This document shows, one piece after another, positions 1 through 14,000 of a stretch of DNA of 64,000 nucleotides. The notes below the pieces were generated by a model that worked only from the letters and a program-made list of their open reading frames with translations, did not search any database and was not told the DNA's origin. Made by a program: the position numbers and the translations under genes. The stretch is taken from assembly GCA_936450465.1 (NCBI GenBank), contig OW388289.1, positions 81,795,093 through 81,859,092 of the forward strand. The letters run 5' to 3'. Numbering within the stretch: position 1 is the stretch's first letter; every line of letters starts with the position of its first letter. Source of the stretch: Gibbula magus. Its lineage: Eukaryota; Mollusca; Gastropoda; Trochida; Trochidae.

Positions 1-2406
1 ATGAGACAAGTTTATTAACAGCCCCAGGTGAAGCAAACCCTTTGTGCTGGACCAACTTCTAATTATATTTGCCTGTGTGCAACTCCCACCTTCAGGCTGT
101 ATGGGTGATGTAGGTGAAGATGTTCAGTTGGGGGCATCAGTGTAGGATGATGGCATTAGACAGGGAGCACCAGTGCATCGTGATGTCTTCTAGGAGTTGA
201 TGTGATGCCAAAACAGTTTGGGTTTGGTGTCTGTAGGCTTCAAACTCAGACTTACAGATTGGAACCATGAGCTTGGGACTGTTTTGTCATGGTTTCAGGG
301 GTTTAGGGCTTTATTCTCTGGGTTTAAAGACAGAGAGACAATGTTTTGCCATTGGCTAATGTCAATTCTTCCAATCTGAGTAGCTAGAAGGGAATTTTGG
401 ACAATATGATGAAAAGATTTGAATGTCCCTGTAGGTAGGCTCATGGGTAAGGTGTTTGATTCTCTGATCAGGATTCAAACTGAGACTGTCATTACCATCA
501 TCAAACTATTAACTGATATCTGAAAAGATTTCCTGGTAAAATACAAATATGTTTACAATGACCATTGACATTTAGTATTTTCTTTTCTAGGTTGCTAAAT
601 AATTACCATTGCCTTTCCTTTTGAATTCTTTACTTAAAGATTCAGTCACAGCCACTCTTAAGCAAATGGCCAATTCTGAAGTAAGTTTTCCTTTACTTAA
701 CAAGTTGTGATTTCTGTAAATTGAGGACGCAAAATTATTTGGCACAAATTCATTCACCAGTTAAAGTGTTGATTTTTTAAATGAAATTTGTCTTAGATTA
801 AATTACGTATCTTTATAAATAAAATCAATTTCTTGCATTCAATGGCGAGACAAACTCTTGTGAATATTCAGTACTTAGCTAACCCAAAATCTATTCTGTT
901 TGAACTGTTAGTTACCTATCAAGGCTAGACATACTAAATGAATGTATAAATAAGGATAGACATTCCTAACAAGTTTTGATAAAATTCATTCTTGTCCAAA
1001 GTTGAACCTATTAACTCGGACAGTTTCAAGTCAATAATTCAATCCCATTGACTTCCATCTCAGCAAGAGAGTGATTAATTCTGTCTGAAGAATTCAGAAA
1101 GATTTACAAGTGCCCGCATGAAGTATAAAGTAAAAGTAGGACTTGGTGTCCGTCAGTTCTACATGAAACTAGGCAAGAAGTACTCCTGTACCAGTCTTAC
1201 CCAGGAAGCTACAGCAGTACATCAGACCAAATTAGCTGAATTCTGACAAGGCCCAATATGAGAAGTTCCATAAATGATGAATGATAAATCATCCTGTCTA
1301 CGAGGAGCGCTAGGCAGGTTTCTGGTATCCTCACCAATATGGCACCAATGTCCTTTACCATCTCACCTACTGGCTCTGGTGACCTCTGATACCAAACTTG
1401 AACTTTAAAAACGTTGATGTGGCACTTATGCACCTTCCTGTTAAACCATCCTGGAACGCCAATTGGCTGGAACCACAACTCATCAACAAAGTTATAGATA
1501 AAAAGATATTATATCCCAGAATAAATCCAAAACCTTCAAGGCTATTTAAGGTTGATATTTCAATCGCTCATTTCCAAAACATTTAGGAAATTCAGCTTCT
1601 GAAATGAAAATGTTTTTCTTGAAATTATATCTTTGTACTTTTAATTTAAATTGGTTGCATTCATGGTCACAGTTATTTGTATAATGAAAGGGAAGGTGAC
1701 GTTTTCTGAATAAAAAGGGTCTAAGTATGAAGTTATATTATATAAAAGTCTTTGAAAAGTCCTGTTTATGTAGTATTCTAAATATACACAATGTGGTTAC
1801 ATCAAGGGAATGCTATATATTTGTGTTTGTCTCAATCCTTATATAGAATATTACATGAATTATTCTCGTTTCTAATTTAATAATTTGTCTCATGTCTTTT
1901 GTTAATCTGACATTATGATGCTTTATGTGATCTAAAATATCTTCATACAGCCACAAATAATGACAGTGTTATTAGATGACAACTAAAATACACAAATAAT
2001 AACCTTTCGCGAGGTTTATGTCTTTTCGCTCAAGTTTCATTTTCTAAACTTGAAATGACCACGAATAATGATGTTATAAAATGTCTACAAAACCAACACA
2101 AATCCCTGTTGACAAGGTGCCTAATCACGTTCCCATGAAGTCCATGGAATCTCTACAGAATATTTATGAGGGTGTAAGGGGCCCCAATTTGCCGCCAGCT
2201 TCCAATGTCCAAACAGTCTGTCAGAACTCTGCCCCAGTATTAGCACTACTGAAACTTGGCTGAATGTAGGTCTCAGTTCACAGTGATATTTTAAAGGTTA
2301 AGTCCATGCAAGAATTACGTATGAGTTTGGTAGGGTGTTATGTCTTTTGGAGAGATATTTTTATTTTATTGATTTTGATCATAATCAGTACATATCGAAA
2401 AAAAGG

Positions 2407-2493
2407 TCTAATGACAGATCGCCGCTAATGGCTGCAATACTGCCGAAGCGGCGTTAAACAATAACTCACTCACTCACTCACTCTAATGACAGA
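2407..2493 (+). mobile_element. 63-bp retro-insertion of a hairpin tail with 12-bp target-site duplication
   Basis: Direct repeats TCTAATGACAGA at 2407-2418 and 2482-2493 flank a 63-bp insert. The insert is a stem-loop (arms CGCCGCT and AGCGGCG), then GTTAAACAATAACTCACT and ACTC repeats. The 3' end GCGTTAAAC...AACTCAC is the same kind of tail as the SINE at 27168. It looks like a strongly 5'-truncated product of LINE-driven retrotransposition. Confidence 0.85.
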
Positions 2494-2654
2494 AAGGACT
2501 TAATTGCAGCAAAATGAATATAAGTTTAAAAAAATATCAATAAGGAGCCTCTTTGTAAGACCATGGCCTCAGGAGCTAAACCATAGTTGCCAGAGCTAAA
2601 AAGGTTTATGGTCAGCTACAAGCAAGTACCTACAAGGACCTCAGCTTTGCAAGT

Positions 2655-2797
2655 ATCCCATCCCACCCCACCTCATTCCACCCCATCCCACCTCACCTTA
2701 TCCCAACCAACCTTATCCTACCCCATCTCTATCCACTTCATCCCAATCCAACCCATCCAACCTCACCTCACCTCACCTCACCTCATTTCACTTTGAT
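2655..2797. repeat. Pyrimidine-biased CCCAT/CCTCA low-complexity tract
   Basis: The tract is made of 5-base words (CCCAT, CCCAC, CCTCA, CCTTA) ending in four CCTCA repeats. The plus strand is almost free of G. The short open frame across it is a consequence of composition. Confidence 0.9.
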
Positions 2798-4019
2798 CAT
2801 GAGAGTGCATATAGAAAGAAATGTGAGCCATGGAAAGATGGAAGCTAGTTTTGATGGATACAAGTGAGTTGATGTGGGCTAGCCACACTATTTCCTTGTT
2901 CGTCAAGGTGCAGCTTACATGATTAAGTCGGGAGATAGACTTTGATGTTGACGGGAGGATATAATTTGGAGATGTCGTCAGAGGGTCTGCCTCCCACTTC
3001 CGTTCCTCTGCTCCATTTACTGCCTTGATGGCTTCTGGAATCGTTCTGCACAGATTGGCTTCAAGCGATATGGGTTCTTACATACATATGGGTAATACTG
3101 TAATTTGGTTGACACAGAATTATTTCATTTACGTCATTCATTCGTGCTGATGTATGTATTTATGGCATGTATCCCGTAGGAAGTGCAGTGTTATTTATTT
3201 GATTTGCCATTACAAATTATGTTGTTAATCATTCAGATTAACATATTCTTGGAGTTATGAACATTATTTGAAGGAGTTATGTCCTGAGGAGTCTGAATAT
3301 AATGAACCTTCTAAGATAAGTATTTAATTGATCCTTTATATTCTGAAATTGCATTTCCATAAGCTATTACAGCATTGTTGTCAATCTAAAATTCATCCAT
3401 CATTGCTACTTCATTCAAAAAAGCCAAAATGTCACATTTTGATGGATAAAACAATAAAGCATTGTTTCTGTAAAAAAAATCATGACATAGTTGTTTTCTC
3501 ACTGATGCATGTATGAATGAGCAGAGTATGCCCCTTTGATCCAAGAGCATGTGCTGTGCTGGACAACTGACTAGCCTTGAGCATGGTGTCCTTTCAGGAT
3601 TCTTGTGTTCTTTTTGTGTATGTTTATAATGAACAACTCCAAAATGTCAAAAAATATAAATAACAAAATGACTAGGCATTTGAAACAACAGAATTCTGAG
3701 ACTTACAGATGTCAAAATGATTGAAATCAACGTCTATTGTTTTACGACATCTGTCATGAGTGTAATCTGTGTGTTGAAATTACCTGACTCAAGGGGTTAT
3801 GTAATCTGTGTGTTTTGTCTTGCTTTTAAGTTTGAGCTGGAAACAACTCCATCACATTGACAGCCTCTTCTGGGCTTCTAAACACAGACCGATTATCTGT
3901 CTTCTCTTGAGACATGTCATGATCTTGCACAAGTATCTGGGATGACAACTTCTGCTTTGTTTGTGTTTCAATATGTTTCTGTACTATCCCTTGCCTCTCC
4001 TGAAATATATTATTCCCCA

Positions 4020-4360
4020 ACACTTCATCCCAGCTGACTTCAGCATGGTATCTCCTGAGCATGCTGAATGTCTATCACTTCTTCCCAGATCTCCTTTCCT
4101 TAAGGAGAGGGTAACCTAAGTTGGATAACTTGTTCCCATTCCTTTTCAATATGAATAAAATATGTTTCAACTAACCAACCCAGATCTCAGCATGGTACGT
4201 CCTCTTGAGCATGCTGAAAATCTTCCTTAGATTTGACACTTCATCTCAGCTGACCTAATAGCATGGTACCTCGTGAGCAAGTCTGAATATATCTATCAAA
4301 GATTTGACACGTACTCCATCACAAAACTCAGCATGTGGTACCTCCTGAGCAGAATCCAGA
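4020..4360. repeat. Degenerate tandem series around AGCATGGTACCTCCTGAGCA
   Basis: Four related blocks (CAGC/CTCAGC + ATGGTA + CTCCTGAGCATGCTGAA) occur at about 4030-4070, 4190-4220, 4245-4290 and 4315-4350, with irregular spacing. Confidence 0.65.
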
Positions 4361-5707
4361 TTCTGAGCCTTATTTTAGTATGAAGTAAGTTATCGTTTTT
4401 ATATAAAAATAAAAGGATTTTTATTTTAAGATAAAAAATATCATTTTTTCTCTTCACTTCCGCATAACATGGTATTGTGTTGAATTGGAAGCTTAGTTTT
4501 CTTCTAAACACAGAGTGAAATCCATATACTGTTATAATATTAAGTATGTTACGTTATTCAAACAAATTTTCATGTTATTAGAAAAAAAATCATTATAGAA
4601 AATTCTTCAAAAATACTGCTGTTGTAATTTCAACACCCATCTAAAATGTTCTTTGAAGTTGTTTTGTCTTTTAAAACCTGACACTGATGTTTCATCATGT
4701 CCATCAATTTTTGATGAGTTTTGCGTTTAAAAGCTTCGCAAGCTACAGGAACCTGTTACATTACAACACCTTGCAGCATATCTTCATTAAACTACTCGGC
4801 CAAAACTGACTGGAATAATTGTCCCTGTTTTCTGGTAAAAGGGTGAAGTCTTTGGGTTAAATCCATTTTCTTTTGAACAGTACTGCTCATTAAAAAAAAT
4901 GACACATTATCCTTTACTTAAAATAATTGAGCGGCCGTTGGTGGACTGAAAATCCATGGGAAATATTTTATAATGCATAAAGATAAGAATTCTTTTGATA
5001 TGTTGTGATTTATGAAGGTTTAATTACCTTTTCCATTGATCGATATTTTATAATTTAATTTTCCATTCGTATATGTGGAAATTAAAAACAAAAAAATATT
5101 TAAATAATAGGTTTTTAATAGACAGAGAAACTTTGCTTAGACATTTTTGTGTAAAATCATCTGAATGATTGAATTCCAAAATCATGAAATTGGAATAGAA
5201 GTTGCAAGATATTAATATCTATATTTATTATAAGCTTCAGGCATAGATTATGTTTGATGATAGTGTTCAAAGAAAAATCATGGAAAAGCAAATTAGGAAA
5301 TCTATTTGTGTCAAAAAGGAAATGACAAGCTAAGATTAGATGATGTAATGTCTTTATTATCCCAAGGGAAATTGTTTTGGCATCATGTTCAGATTTTATA
5401 TTCATAATGCAGTGTTAAAGCATTGCAAATGGTAACCATTTAACTATTTGTAGAAAATAATCGGAAAAATAACTTGATAAAAGATTGACATGTTTGTTAT
5501 AAACTGAACAATATCTTGGCCACAAGTACTTGATTATGTGTTAAACTATTTATATATAAAGAAAGAGACTTTGAAATCAAAGTAAAACATTTATCTTTTT
5601 ATTAAGAAGGAAATGACATGTATCACGAATAATTCATAATGCATTAACATTTCTGTATATTGACACACACATATATATTTGGTCATGTACAAGGTTTGCA
5701 TGGATTT

Positions 5708-5845
5708 GAAAAGTGCTTGAATTCACATGTGTCCAATGAAAAGTGCTTGAACTCACATGTGTCCAATGAAAAGAGCTTGAATTCACATGTGTCCAATGAA
5801 AAGAGCTTGAATTCACATGTGTCCAATGAAAAGTGCTTGAATTTG
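5708..5845. repeat. 30-bp minisatellite, 4.6 units
   Basis: The unit GAAAAGTGCTTGAATTCACA + TGTGTCCAAT starts at 5708, 5738, 5768, 5798 and 5828 (partial). Each full unit has the palindrome CACATGTG. Confidence 0.93.
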
Positions 5846-6455
5846 GCATGTCTCACTAAAAGAGCTCAAATCCTCCTGATATCTACATTTTCCTTGAAAA
5901 CCTTTTGAATTAAAGTGAATCAAAATTAATAATGTTTGAGTAAATTCAAATAAACACATCTACTGGATTTAAACACTTATATTATAACGAGTATGTGTTT
6001 AATTTCTGTCGCTGACTAACATACAAGTATATGTGACTTGTAATTCTGTATAATAGAGGCATTGTAAAATGTCAAGCCCACATAATATCTTTGGATTACT
6101 TCAAGAAAGAAAAAAACGGTGCTTGAAAAAACAACATTAAAATGTCTTTGAAAAGTCCTTGAAAAGATCTTGTATCTGGGCCATTGGCTGCATGAACTTG
6201 TATTGCAAATTTGATATATATAGAAATGATTTTGAAAGCAAATTGTAAAATGAATGCTCTTAGTCAGTAGCTGGAAGTATGGACAGTGTGAGACTGTCAG
6301 TAACACGCCCACACAAGCAAGATGACAGAAATGTAACAAAGAGTTGTCACTCGTCAACAGATCGTGGTCAGGGAAAATGGGAAGTGACTTGTGAATGTCT
6401 ACATTTGATTTGTTAACTGTACTTTCATAAATTACCTTTAAAAGAACCCGGGGAT

Positions 6456-6528
6456 TCTCCCTCTACTAAGGTTAACCTTAACTCCCTTTCTTTAACATTA
6501 CACCAAGGTTACCTTAGTTACTTACGAT
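6456..6528. repeat. Short MITE-like hairpin, copy 1
   Basis: ACTAAGGTTAACCTTAACTC and CCAAGGTTACCTTAGT are inverted, with TTTAACATTACAC between them. The order TTAACATT-ACTAAGG-TACCTTAGT recurs at 62150-62220. Confidence 0.55.
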
Positions 6529-9500
6529 CACCTCAGTGCTATGTGAAAGGAGGCCCAGGTCTTTGACTGCAGCTGGCACCTCAAATACAACCATGGTGGT
6601 CAATACAGCCTGGGTGAAAATGAATGCCAAGATAGAATCCACAGGGCTACTACAAATCCATCATTTTGAATTCCAAATATTTATTTATATTATACATTTT
6701 CTGGTAAAATACTATGTATTTATTTATATAGTCATCATTCAATTTAAAACTATGTTGTGCAGCATGGATATGAACAAATTCACCATTTCAGATAAATGTG
6801 GCATTTGAAACAAATGTACAAACAGCTTTGCAGCAAAAAAAAACCCCTTGCGATTTATTCCCGACCAACTTGTGTAAAAACGGATAGCAAGGTTGTATAT
6901 TGTCCATACACATCATTACCCTTAATTAAGCTATATATGCTCCCAACTGCTTTATAGTCAGATGGCATTTTTAACAGAAGCTTGTGCAGCACAAAAGAGT
7001 TCCTATAGAGGATTCCTCTTGTAGAGTATTGATCAGACTGCCACTGAGGAAAAATGAAACGATGAAACGCTGTGAACATATGGCTCTCTGAACACATGGC
7101 CCTTATAAAGATTACTGGTCTATAGGCAAATGTGACTTCATTCAAGTTATTACTCAGGTCTGAGACTCTAACCTTTCGAATTGTCTCGCAAATGTGAAAT
7201 GTTTAAAGAATGTGCAAACTCTTTCTCTGCGCAATATATTTTATGATATCATGTTTATCATCTTTGTGGACAGGCTATGGGCATTCCGGGATCACTGAAG
7301 ATGATAAATTCTTGTTTTTAAGTCTTTCACGAAACCTCAATGTAAAATTTAACTTTTCTTGCTCTTTGATGCAGACATTAAGAATTTCTTTGAAGATCTG
7401 GTCCAAAAAATGTATTCAACCAAATGATGTTGGTATGTATATGTTTAAGTCAGATTTGCAACATCTTCATATCAGGTTCACAAAATCAAAGTGTTAAAAT
7501 CAAATTCAAAATCAAATTTTTAAATTCAAATGCTAATATGTCTTCATGTATTTTTTCATCAATACAATTTATGTCAAAACTTGGACATCTAAAGTCAAGT
7601 ATTCGCTTTGAGATATTTTTTGTCAAGTCCTTGCCATATGCCAGAACACCCTTCTTGGAACTGGAGAAGTTCTTGATTTGGTCGGCAAATTCTCAAGATA
7701 TTCACCACTCCAAGTCAGCTCACAACCCATCAGGTTGCTCTTTATCGGTAGTCGAAGCATACACAACCGAACGGCAGCAGGCTCTACGCGATTAAATAAC
7801 TAGGTTCCGACTTGAAGCCTTTGAACTTAAAAAGAGAGTCAGTTTGAACAAACATGTTGATTACCAAAGTTGGCGATAAAACCGGTTTGAAGCTCCATCT
7901 GCCAGTGAAGAGTTGGATAAGGCCAGTTGGCCAGAATGGAGAGATCTTGATCAAGCCTATTACCACCAGCAACTTTTGAAACGTGAAGCATTAAAGTCAC
8001 CACAAGAGGACGGTGGAAAAACTTGAGTAGGCAAAGGATTTACAGATCTAAGACCGCTCCTAGGTTTCCGCGGTAACGACTGTAAATATGTCGTATATGA
8101 GAAGTGGTGGTCTGCTTGTGTTAAATTCAGGATTAGATTTAGGTCCAGTACATGCAAATGTGGTCGGATTGTTTCATTTGCAAAGTCTTTTGAGTTGAAT
8201 TGGTTTTGTTTATGTGTGTTAAGGGTTACATGCTTTTCCATTCTGAGTAAAGTATTTGTTTTAAACTTGTTTCTCTTTCAAACAAATGATGATCGAAGTC
8301 TTCCAGTGTGCTGCAGCTTAAATGAAAGTTTTAAAAAAAAATCAATTTTCTAGAAATTTTAAAGAGGTTTATCTTGTTAGAGAGTTGTTTAATAGTCATG
8401 GATTTGGAAAGAGATAAAGTTCTAATATTTAGAAGGATTGGAAGATTCTATATATTGAAATGAAGATTAAATGGACCTTTTAACTGTTCATCAAAAAAGT
8501 CTGTTTGGAAGATTAAAATTAACAGTTGAATCATTAGAGGCAAACAGTACAGGACACGAAGCACTTGAGAGTTAAATAGGGACGTAGAAAATATTCATAA
8601 GGTGGATAAAACGTTAATCACCATTACAACCAATAAACAAAATGAAATTCACAGAACAGAAAAACTGGAAGGGCCTCTCTGCCTAAAGTTAAAAAGCTGT
8701 TAAGAATAAATTATTTCTTAAAATTATGATGCAGTACCGTAATGATTTTAAGGTGTGACGATCTTTAATCCCAGGAAACTAGGATAATTCCCTTCTTGAT
8801 GAGTTACAAATCCTTAGATGGTACTTATCAGTTCATCAGGGTGTAGTGCAAATACGTTTTAAAATACCAACTACTGTTGGCGTTTTTTACATTATTGATT
8901 TGGCAACTAAATTTCACCCTACAGGTTGACCCTGATTTAAAGAACATTCATTAACCAGTGCCAGTTCATCAGCCCATTTGCCATAATCGATACATCAGTG
9001 GAGGTGGGATTCCGCACACCATTCACGGTGCTGACTGTCTCCAACACATCATTTGTCTCTTTAATGAAAGGTCATTACAAGGCAACAGAACCTAGACCGA
9101 AGCTGGTTCATCTCTGCCACAGACCACGTCTCAGGGAAAACAATACAAGAGTTTGCAGAGTTGTGGAATTAGCTCTGGCCATTTCCTGCAGTCGGAAAAT
9201 AGATTTTTTTTCCCAATCAGATTTCAATTTGTGATTAAGAACTTGTCTACCTTGATAAGCGTGTTTGGGTAGAGGGATTGACACAGATGATGAAGCAATT
9301 CATTTCTAGTATTTATCAGTCTGTCCTACTTCCTAGAGGAAATCCAGTGTTATTTTGAGTCTAGGATTTTTGCTGACTGTTGGGAAGTGTCGCCATTTTT
9401 TTCAGATTTCCTAAAAATAATGAAATCTCTAGAGCAACTCAGGGATGTTTTGACAGAGGAGGAAAGGTTAAATGTAAATTTAAGTTTTTGATTTGTTGGC

Positions 9501-9553
9501 ATTTTAACCTTTCCCTGCCTGCAAATTTGTCATGTTTTCCAATGAGTTGCTAA

Positions 9554-9656
9554 TCTTGTTGTCCATCTATTGCCAATTTTGTTGCCATCTATTGCCAATT
9601 TTGTTGCACATATTGCCAATCTTGTTACCAATGTTGTTCCCCATCTATTGCCTATC
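9554..9656. repeat. Degenerate ~22-bp repeat ATCTATTGCCAATTTTGTTG
   Basis: The words TTGTTGCC, ATCTATTGCC and AATTTTG are repeated about four times with drift. Confidence 0.7.
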
Positions 9657-10411
9657 ATGTACACACAGGAAAGTAAATGAAATTTTGACTGAAATATTAC
9701 CTTTTAAATCTCATCTATAAAACTGTGCCAGTAGAAATACCCTTTGATAATTATGTGGATATATTTCCTGTCTGATATATTCCCTACTGATTTACTTGGT
9801 TATTTGTGTATGTGGAGTCTGCATTGACGCTGGCAATACACTTGTGAATCCCTCATCTTTAGAAACACACTTTGATTCTTGCTCTAATTAGGCTAGTAAC
9901 AGCTGCCTACCTGTTTGTAGATCACATATTATAAAACTGCTCACCAATCAGTAGGAAAATGACATCAATTACATTCTCCTTAGACTGTCGTTAGCTTTCT
10001 AATTAGGATTGTGTGCAAATAAATCTGTATTTATTTCAGTAATTTCATTAAATCTATCATCCATCTGTTTTAAGTGCTGTCCATATCTTGCTATTTCAGA
10101 CTTACTTTCAAGAAATCTTTGAAAATTAGTCAGCGAACAGTACAATTTTGTCAATTTAATGGCGAAATTAAATAAAAAAAAGATAGCTATTAGGCTTGAA
10201 CTTATTTAGGTAATGAAAGTGATTTTTACAATATTTCATACACTCTCATAACATTCTCACTACTGATTACACCATTACCCACCATGTATTCATTTCAAAA
10301 TAATCGTTTTTGAAATAAAGATTTTCCAGCTTTGACGTGATCAACATTGGAATTGAATTCGGTGAAAAAGAAAAATTTCCACGAGGATTAAATTTTTTCC
10401 ACAGACAACAT

Positions 10412-10530
10412 ATTATAATAATGATGAGGATACTTATACTGCATTGAACTCCACGGCACTATGGGCATGCTCAAAGCGCACACACATTATTACTGTTACT
10501 GTACATGTGCTGTAAGCACCAACTTTGTTT
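10412..10530 (+). repeat. Dispersed repeat, copy 1 (ATGAGGATACTTATA family)
   Basis: AATAATGATGAGGATACTTA, GAACTCCACGGCACTATGGG and CATGCTCAAAGCGCACACAC match the copy at 61649-61765 in the same order. The ends are unclear; it may be a SINE or LINE 3' piece. Confidence 0.7.
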
Positions 10531-11798
10531 CTGTAATATGTGGTTTTAAAAAGAGATGTTCCTCGCAGTCAGTTATATAAATCATGTCATCAATGCCATC
10601 TTTTTGGCTTTCATGTGACATTTTCATTTTCACCAGGCGTTAAGTTTCTCCTTTTAATACAGTTGTTGCCATTAAACAAAAATAACATGTAACAAAAATA
10701 ACATGTAACCTAAAACCCTGTAGTTACATCTTGCTGGAGGCTAGGCAAACTATGGCAACAGGTCCTGGAGAAAGAAGTTGGAAAGGTTTCTTGGCACAAA
10801 TTCACCGTGTTCACCAATATTATACAGGTTTCCAAGCATTTATTTCAGAGCAGATAGCATGTAAGTTGAAAGGTTAATGTCAATAATGTTCTTTGTATTA
10901 CTTTGGTAACCTTGTCTTTCCTTTCCAAATCCACTGTGCAGTAGTACAGGCAATTCCCTGAATATGTTGAGATTGGCAATGTCATGCACTATCCAATGTC
11001 ACATTTAGGTTGATTGTTGACACTACTTTGATCATCTTTAAAAGGCAGTGGAGTCCTCTGTCATTCTTTTTGCACATCATTTCCATTATACATGTTGTTA
11101 GCAGGTTTTTGTCTTAATCTTTTTGTGAAATACCTCTTATTGTTGGAAAATGACTTGTAAATAATACTACCAAGATTTCTTGGTAACAATTAACTTCTTG
11201 AAAAGCAAAAGATTTCCAAAGTATTGTCCAGGCAGGTTCAAGAACGTCCGAGAACGTGCCTACCGCAAGTAAGCCACTGGCTTTGTGTCGCGTATATAGG
11301 TTGATTGCCATCATTAGTATTATCCATGAGAATCTAAAAGAGCCGTTGCTCGATCTCTATCTAAATTGCTCATCATTTTGATGCTCATTAGAGCAACACT
11401 GGGACGTGCTTGTTTGTGATCAAACTAGTATGTGTCAAGAAATGTCCAGTAAATGTGTGTATTGGTGACAGGTTAGATTTTTGGAAAGGCTTTCAAATAG
11501 CAATTGACATTTTTTTTGCCACCGTGGCAGACTGTTTGAGTAGTTAACATTGAACAAAATCTTTACGTCTCAAATTTTCTTCTTCTTTCTGTTACTTGCA
11601 GCTGCATCCTGCAAGATTCCACAACAACAAACTATGTTACAAATGTATGTGATTCTAAACAGTTGTCACTAGTGTTTGACTTTCCATGGTTGCTGAAAAT
11701 TGAATATATGAACTATACTTGAAAAGACCAATTAATGATGAGCTCATCGTATAGAAGAAGATTGATCCAGTCAAAACCATCTGATGTTTACTCTTTTC

Positions 11799-11799
11799 A

Positions 11800-11827
<28 letters not shown>
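11799..11827. repeat. TA microsatellite
   Basis: About 14 TA units. Similar shorter tracts lie at 35004-35024 and 39400-39490 (the latter degenerate). Confidence 0.9.
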
Positions 11828-11830
<3 letters not shown>

Positions 11831-12139
11831 TATATTGGTCTCTCCATGCTACTTCATGTTATTTTGGGGAAATCAGTATTCGTAACTCAAGTACTATTGT
11901 TTTATTGTTATGTGAATGCACAACCTAACTTAACTCTCACTTTCATATGTCGTATGGTGTCGCAATTATTTCCAGTGTTGGTAAAATTACAACTTCAAAG
12001 TTTAATGAGTTTATTATGTCCATGCTAATCCAAAAGTAACAACGTAACTGAATGTCACCTGAATAGGTAGATCAGTGCTACTGACTACTGTACACAAAAT
12101 GTTTGTTTCTCTTTGAGCTCTCAATTAACTGCTCCCCTG

Positions 12140-12430
12140 AGCTGGGCTACCTGTTCTGTGAACCACCAACTATGTCATGAAATGAAATGATCGTCAGCTT
12201 AATAGCAACAGTTTTGCTTGAGAACAATCAGTATTCATTTGGTAATAAAGTACCTGCTGTATGAAACACCAACTATGTCATGAAATGACACATTGATTGT
12301 ATGTTAATTGCAACAGTTTGCTTGTCGACCACCAGTATTCCATTGCTTTTCTTCTACCTGTTCTGTGAAATGACACTATGATTGTCAGTTTATATGCAAC
12401 AGCTTTCCCTTGTGAACCATTAACTATGTT
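12140..12430. repeat. Degenerate ~103-bp tandem repeat, about 3 units
   Basis: CTACCTGTTCTGTGAACCAC, GTACCTGCTGTATGAAACAC and CTACCTGTTCTGTGAAATGA start units near 12148, 12250 and 12354. AACTATGTCATGAAATGA and GCAACAG(T/C)TT recur in each. Confidence 0.75.
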
Positions 12431-13699
12431 AAAGTTAGTTTATTTTAAAGCAAGGTGTTACGAAAAAAAATGCATGTTTCTTTCCACTGTCAAATTCCCA
12501 AGTAACTATTTCCATTGCATTACTTCTTGCTCATGGACTGCCAGTTCTCGTGAAATGTCAGCTAGACGTAGATAGATCTGTGGTACTACCCAGCTCATGC
12601 AGCCTTCATCCCGAGATACTTAGACTTGTAGTTGACAAGAGATCCTCCCAAGAGCTGGTGTGGATGACAGGCTGCTAGCTCCACTAATGAGAAACTTTAT
12701 TGAAAAAGGAAAAAAATATGACACTTGGCATTCAGTATAGTGTGTGTAATGAAATATGATTGATTTTTTCTGGATGTTTATTAACTGTTGAAGAGTCTAT
12801 TATGTTGCAATATCTTGTTAATAACATGTTTTTTAAAATTGTGTATTCTGTTTGAAATAGTTCAAGTGGTCGATCAGTAAGTCTTGTGAAAAATTGAATA
12901 TATTTTTGCAAATTGATTCATCACATGAATTTATTTCTTAGTTTAAGGGGTTGTAGTTACTTTGAGTTGAAAATTGAAGGGAATTATTCTATATTTTCCA
13001 CATGCTTAATGAATTTCCTTATGATAGTTATTTTCTTGCATGTTAATTGTCCAAGGGGGAGCACATGTTGGAAATTGTACATCTATTCTTTTGTATGCAG
13101 TAATTGAGCACTGTACAGTTACAGAGTTCACAGTTACAGAGTTCAATTTGACCTTAAAAAAACCTTCCAAAATAATCCCAAGTAAGCAAAGTAAGAAAAT
13201 ATATTTTTAAATGTTAGGGCTAACCAGAACATGAAATGGTTGAACTATTGGTATACTACTTACTTCATTGTTTTTGATCGCATAAAAATTACAAAATACT
13301 CCTTAATTTGCAAATTGTCTACACATAATATAAAGGTGAAATGAGGGTTGGCAGTTCTGTGGAGAGAAGTAACATAATGGACATCTGATCCTTACTCCTG
13401 TATATTGGAATACAGCTGTGACAACATAATGTTTGAATAGATCCTTATGCTTCCATTTCCCCATCTGTCAAATACAGGATATGTGTCAGATTTATGAAAA
13501 TATTGTCAATTTTATGGATGAGAGAAAAAGGTCATGGATTCAGTTAGATCTCCACCTCTATGGCTGACACTGTTTTTGAGGGTTTGAGTTTAGCTTCAGT
13601 CCATTTCTTCATTCTTGTCACAGAATGAAGCCTATATTATTGTAGTCTCTGCCCCAGCTGTGATGAAATGACCAACTATCAATGAAGGTCTACAGCTCA

Positions 13700-14000
13700 G
13701 GGACGCAGGATAGCATAGTGGTTAGCATGTTTGGCTTCGGATCAAGAGCTTGGCAGGGCTCGGCAACTTTCTCTGCTTTAGAGAACAGTTCTACAAGCAG
13801 TAAGGTTTGGGTGCAATTCTGCACTGAATTTCAGTGCAGTACCACCCATGGTTCGCTAGTTCCAGCCAATGCTCTGTGTTTGACCACAATGCATAGCCAC
13901 ATGGGGATGCAGGCACTCTTCCTGCAATAATACTAGCAGCTGTGATGTAAGTGAAATTCTCTTCTTATAAGGGGCATTAAACCCCAAACCACATCACCAC
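13700..14000 (+). mobile_element. SINE copy, same family, partly decayed
   Basis: The head GATAGCATAGTGGTTAGCAT, the body (GGTTTGGGTGCAATTCTGCA, CACCCATGGTTCGCTAGTTC) and the tail GGGGCATTAAACCCCAAACC match the 27168 copy in order. The B box is degraded (the GGTTCGAATCC block is missing), so it is probably transcriptionally dead. Confidence 0.85.

Noticed and set aside
1209..1478. Minus-strand 89-codon frame, possible retroelement relic
   Set aside because: I could not match it to any family motif, and the plus strand is equally open in part; support is too weak to list.
3826..4062. Minus-strand 78-codon frame with protein-like composition
   Set aside because: It overlaps a degenerate tandem repeat, has no identifiable domain and no clear splice signals.
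6016..6357. Minus-strand 113-codon open frame
   Set aside because: The composition is typical of AT-rich intron read in an open frame (many Phe, Ile, Cys, Ser) with no motif.
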